From Pelagibacterium luteolum (lineage in GTDB: Bacteria > Pseudomonadota > Alphaproteobacteria > Rhizobiales > Devosiaceae): a stretch of DNA of 64,000 nucleotides. Numbering within the stretch: the first letter of the stretch is position 1; every line of letters begins with the position of its first letter. The position numbers and the translations under genes are program-made. Where the stretch lies: assembly GCF_900100665.1 (NCBI RefSeq), contig NZ_FNCS01000007.1, forward strand, positions 92,359-156,358, given 5' to 3'. Below the pieces are notes generated by a model. The model was not told where the DNA came from and searched no databases. It worked only from the letters and a program-made list of their open reading frames with translations. This document shows positions 61,398-64,000 of this stretch, piece after piece.

Positions 61398-62423
61398 TCA
61401 AGCCTCGGTCAGCTTGAACTCGATCCGCCGGTTGCGCCTGTAGGCGTCTTCGTTATCCGCCGGATCGAGTGGCGCGAATTCACCGAACCCTGCAGCCAGC
61501 AGCCGGTTGGGCGAGACGCCCTGTTCCACCAGCAGCTTGGCCACCGAAATGGCACGCGCTGCCGAGAGCTCCCAGTTCGATGGGAATTGCGGTGTCGAAA
61601 TCGGGCGCCTGTCGGTGTGCCCGTCGATCCGCAACACCCATGGAATATCGGACGGAATTTCCGTCTCAAGCTCCAGAATGGCCTCGGCCAGCGCCGAAAT
61701 CTGCACTTCGCCTTCGGCCGAAATCACAGCCTGTCCTGCATCGAACAGCACTTCGGACTGGAACACGAACCGGTCGCCAACCACCTGCACGTCCGAGCGT
61801 CCCTCGAGGATCTCCCGCAGCCGCCCGAAAAAGTCCGAGCGATAGCGTGAGAGGTCCTGCACGCGCTGGGCCAGCGCCACATTGAGCCTGCGCCCCAGAT
61901 CGGCGATCTGGGTGCGGCTTTCGCTGTCGCGCAATTCGGACGATTCGAGCGCCGCTTCGAGCGCGCCGATCTGCTGGCGCAGGGCGGCCAATTGCTGGTT
62001 GAGCAGCGCCACCTGTGCCTGCGCTTCGGACGAGATTTCCTGCTCATCCGCCAACGCGCTCTCCAGCCCGGAGATCGTCGAATCCGAATCCGCAAGTCCC
62101 GCGCCAAGCCCCGCCAGTTCGCTCTGGAGCGAATCGCGCTCGTTTTCCACGCCGGCCAGCGTTGCCGACAAGGACGCAATCGAAAGCTCGAGTTCTTCGG
62201 CGCCCGCCTGTTCGAGCTGCAGTAATTCGGTCAGCTCGGCGATCTGCGCGTTGAGCCGCGACAGCGCCGTGTCGCGCCCCAGAATTTCCTGATTGAGGAA
62301 AAACTGGGTGATCATGAACATCGAGAGCAGAAAGATGATGACCAGCAGCAGGCTCGACAGGGCGTCGACATAGCCGGGCCAGAAATTGGGACGTTCGGTC
62401 GTGCGTCCGCGGACGAGGGCCAT
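61398..62423 (-). CDS. OmpA/MotB-like peptidoglycan-binding protein
   Basis: A 341-residue protein with one N-terminal membrane helix (VDALSSLLLVIIFLLSMFMI), a long coiled-coil (residues 50-170, with heptads such as LNAQIAELTELLQLEQ), and a C-terminal OmpA domain (VLRIDGHTDRRPI, NWELSAARAISVAKLLVEQG, NRRIEFKL). The helix resembles the MotB plug region but the usual Asp is in the PGYVDALSS motif. With the adjacent ExbB-like protein it should form a proton-driven machine across the envelope, not the flagellar stator (no fla genes). Three bases separate the genes. Confidence 0.85.
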   Translation of the reverse strand: MALVRGRTTERPNFWPGYVDALSSLLLVIIFLLSMFMITQFFLNQEILGRDTALSRLNAQIAELTELLQLEQAGAEELELSIASLSATLAGVENERDSLQSELAGLGAGLADSDSTISGLESALADEQEISSEAQAQVALLNQQLAALRQQIGALEAALESSELRDSESRTQIADLGRRLNVALAQRVQDLSRYRSDFFGRLREILEGRSDVQVVGDRFVFQSEVLFDAGQAVISAEGEVQISALAEAILELETEIPSDIPWVLRIDGHTDRRPISTPQFPSNWELSAARAISVAKLLVEQGVSPNRLLAAGFGEFAPLDPADNEDAYRRNRRIEFKLTEA

Positions 62424-62426
62424 GTC

Positions 62427-63440
62427 TTACAAATCTCGGTTCTGGCCGTCGCGGGGCCGGTCGGTGTCCTGCAACAGCGTATCGATCAGGCGCGTCAGGC
62501 GCTTGTTCACTTCGGCCTGTTCGGCGATATGGGCCCGCAGATCCTCTTGCTCGGCCCTTATGTGCTTGACTAGCCCGTCGATCCCCTTGGCCAGTTCGGC
62601 CATGGCCCGGATGGCGTTTTGGGACGAATTCTGCGTCTGCATCGTCGCGCCCAGCCGGTCGAACATCTGCTGCATCTCGCTGCCCGAGACGCCGAAATTA
62701 TTGGCCTGCATGGTGGCGATGGGGTGGTCGAGTTCGGTCATCGAACTCATCCAGTCTTCGAGATCGGTATAAAACGCATTCTGCGCCTGGCCGGTCTGGA
62801 GGTCGAGAAACCCGAGCACCAGCGATCCGGCAAGACCGAACAGCGAGCTTGAGAACGCTGTCGACATGCCGCCCAGTGGGGCTTCGAGCCCTTCGCGCAG
62901 ATTGCCGAACAGGCTCGATGCATCCCCCGATGTCACATCGAGGCTCTGGATCACCCCGGCCACCGAGCCGACTGTCTGCAAAAGCCCGTAAAACGTGCCC
63001 AACAGCCCCAGGAACACCAAGAGCCCTGTGAGATAGCGCGATGTCTCCTTGGCCTCGTCGAGCCTTATGCCCACCGAATCGAGGATCGAGCGCATGGACG
63101 CCGGCGTGATCACCGTCTCACCGAGCTTGTCGCGCATGATCGCGGCGACGGGGGCAAGCAGAACGGGCGCGCGGCCGAGCTGGCTCGTGTTGCCGTCCTG
63201 GAGCGAATTGACCCATTTGACCTCCGGGAACAGCCGCACGACCTGCCGGAAGCTCAAGACGATGCCGACCAGAAGCACGAACAGGATCAGCCCGTTGATG
63301 AAGGGCGAAGACCAGAACGCCGTCAAAAGCTGCGGCCCGATGATGATCGCCACCATGCCCACCAGCACGAGGAAGATCACCATCTTGATCAGATACACCA
63401 GCGGACTGGACAGGTGATAGGGGTCGTAAGTCTGCGTCAT
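62427..63440 (-). CDS. MotA/TolQ/ExbB-type proton channel protein
   Basis: A 337-residue protein with an N-terminal pair of helices (LIKMVIFLVLVGMVAIIIGP; GLILFVLLVGIVL), a second pair (YLTGLLVFLGLLGTFYGLLQ; GGMSTAFSSSLFGLAGSLVLGF) with the MotA/ExbB signature, and a cytoplasmic tail with coiled-coil. It probably conducts protons to energise the OmpA-like partner. Such two-gene sets are conserved in Rhizobiales with unknown purpose. Confidence 0.85.
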   Translation of the reverse strand: MTQTYDPYHLSSPLVYLIKMVIFLVLVGMVAIIIGPQLLTAFWSSPFINGLILFVLLVGIVLSFRQVVRLFPEVKWVNSLQDGNTSQLGRAPVLLAPVAAIMRDKLGETVITPASMRSILDSVGIRLDEAKETSRYLTGLLVFLGLLGTFYGLLQTVGSVAGVIQSLDVTSGDASSLFGNLREGLEAPLGGMSTAFSSSLFGLAGSLVLGFLDLQTGQAQNAFYTDLEDWMSSMTELDHPIATMQANNFGVSGSEMQQMFDRLGATMQTQNSSQNAIRAMAELAKGIDGLVKHIRAEQEDLRAHIAEQAEVNKRLTRLIDTLLQDTDRPRDGQNRDL

Positions 63441-63660
63441 AAAACAGCCGGCTCCTGGCAGCGCTCACCGGTCGAAACCCGGCGACGTGTCAATTTCGCG
63501 CCAGCTTAGTCAGACCATGATGTCCTGACAATGACTTGAGGTGTGGTTAAGGAAAAGTGACCACAGCGGAAAAACCCTGTTCCGAGCACGCTGGTGCGCC
63601 TCAGCGATCAGCGAGGGCTGTCGCGATATCCGGCACAAGCCGGTCTAGAGCGGAATCCTA

Positions 63661-64000
63661 TCAGTCTGCATCGTATCCAGCGGCTGCAAAGTAGTTGGCG
63701 CACTCTTTGGGCGTGAAGGTTTGGACCAGTTTGCCAATTCTGTTCCAGAGCGCATCAACGGTTCGCTCTGCTGCTTTGCGAAGCATCGCCTTGAGTTTGG
63801 AGAAGGCGTTTTCGATCGGATTAAAGTTGGGGCTATAGGGCGGCAGGAACCTGAGTGATGCGCCCGCTGCCTCAATCAGTTCACGGGTCCGGGTTCCTTT
63901 GTGGCTGGAGAGGTTGTCCATGATCACGATGTCGCCGGGCCGCAACTCGGGCACCAGAACCTGCTCGACATAGGCTTCGAATGCGAGGCGGTTGATCGGC
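63661..64000 (-). mobile_element. IS630-family transposase, C-terminal part, cut by window edge
   Basis: The visible 112 residues show the DDE catalytic half: [17 protein letters not shown] with the second Asp, [20 protein letters not shown] with the Glu, then [26 protein letters not shown]. The gene runs beyond 64000. The right boundary of the element may be the TA at 63646-63647 (CTAGAGCGGAATCC), since IS630 elements insert at TA; the inverted end cannot be checked here. Confidence 0.88.

Noticed and set aside
61398..63440. ExbB/OmpA pair considered as Zorya defence ZorAB
   Set aside because: No ZorC/ZorD or ZorE gene next to it, the tail of the channel protein is short, and such pairs are core genes in Rhizobiales.
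63645..63875. Second minus-strand frame overlapping the transposase
   Set aside because: It is out of frame with the DDE motifs; a shadow of the IS630 transposase.

Overview
The window is GC-rich chromosomal DNA from an alphaproteobacterium, most likely in the order Hyphomicrobiales and plausibly in the Devosia/Pelagibacterium branch. This placement is an inference from gene content: CpdR, GapR (DUF2312), TrcR (DUF1013), DUF1465, DUF1192, the split transhydrogenase pntAA-pntAB-pntB beside a 57-residue aa3-oxidase subunit IV, and small zinc-free forms of ribosomal proteins L31 and L36. There is no rRNA, CRISPR array or prophage. The only insertion sequence is a partial IS630-type transposase at the right edge.

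Layout. 1-4.5 kb: the end of an alpha/beta hydrolase, hisN, a candidate small RNA, N-formylglutamate amidohydrolase, cpdR, two tandem tRNA-Val genes and small proteins. 4.5-8.1 kb: an rpoE-chrR-DUF2177 operon facing a flavin oxidoreductase-DUF1365 operon, with a sigma-E-like promoter on each strand between them. 8.2-10.5 kb: a PAS-GAF-GGDEF-EAL phosphodiesterase. 10.5-18.8 kb: a fatty-acid beta-oxidation block (fadD-merR facing fadE, fadJ, fadI) with a shared palindromic box at three promoters. 19-24.7 kb: an oligopeptide ABC transporter (oppABCDF). 24.9-31.7 kb: L36, pyruvate kinase with a DUF1036 protein, gapR, dxs and an M15-like peptidase. 32-35.5 kb: an L,D-transpeptidase and a sigma-54-dependent response regulator. 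35.6-41 kb: oligoendopeptidase F, oxidase subunit IV and transhydrogenase. 41-54 kb: transport, redox, purE/purK, rpsU, an AI-2E-type exporter with a large C-terminal extension, iron-linked and small DUF genes, and trcR. 54-57.3 kb: a quinone oxidoreductase and a YtrA-type ABC operon with a clear operator. 57.3-64 kb: a candidate small RNA, DUF1465, a repeat-rich zone around a broken GIY-YIG nuclease gene, L31, an ABC exporter, an ExbB/OmpA pair and the IS630 fragment.

How parts work together. FadD activates fatty acids to acyl-CoA, FadE starts each cycle, and FadJ and FadI complete it. The MerR-family protein translated just after FadD is the likely regulator of all four through the TGACG-N4-CGTCA boxes. 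RpoE/ChrR is the singlet-oxygen sensing pair known from Rhodobacter, and the divergent flavoprotein-DUF1365 genes are the expected lipid-modifying targets. CpdR, GapR, TrcR and three TTAA-N7-TTAA sites are cell-cycle components of the CtrA world.

The least explained material is intergenic. At least four families of palindromic repeats occur. One of them brackets a GIY-YIG nuclease pseudogene with perfect inverted copies. Two genes (a GNAT acetyltransferase and the GIY-YIG nuclease) are each interrupted by one in-frame stop. The transhydrogenase alpha subunit carries an unusual Ala/Pro/Lys-rich tail of about 120 residues.
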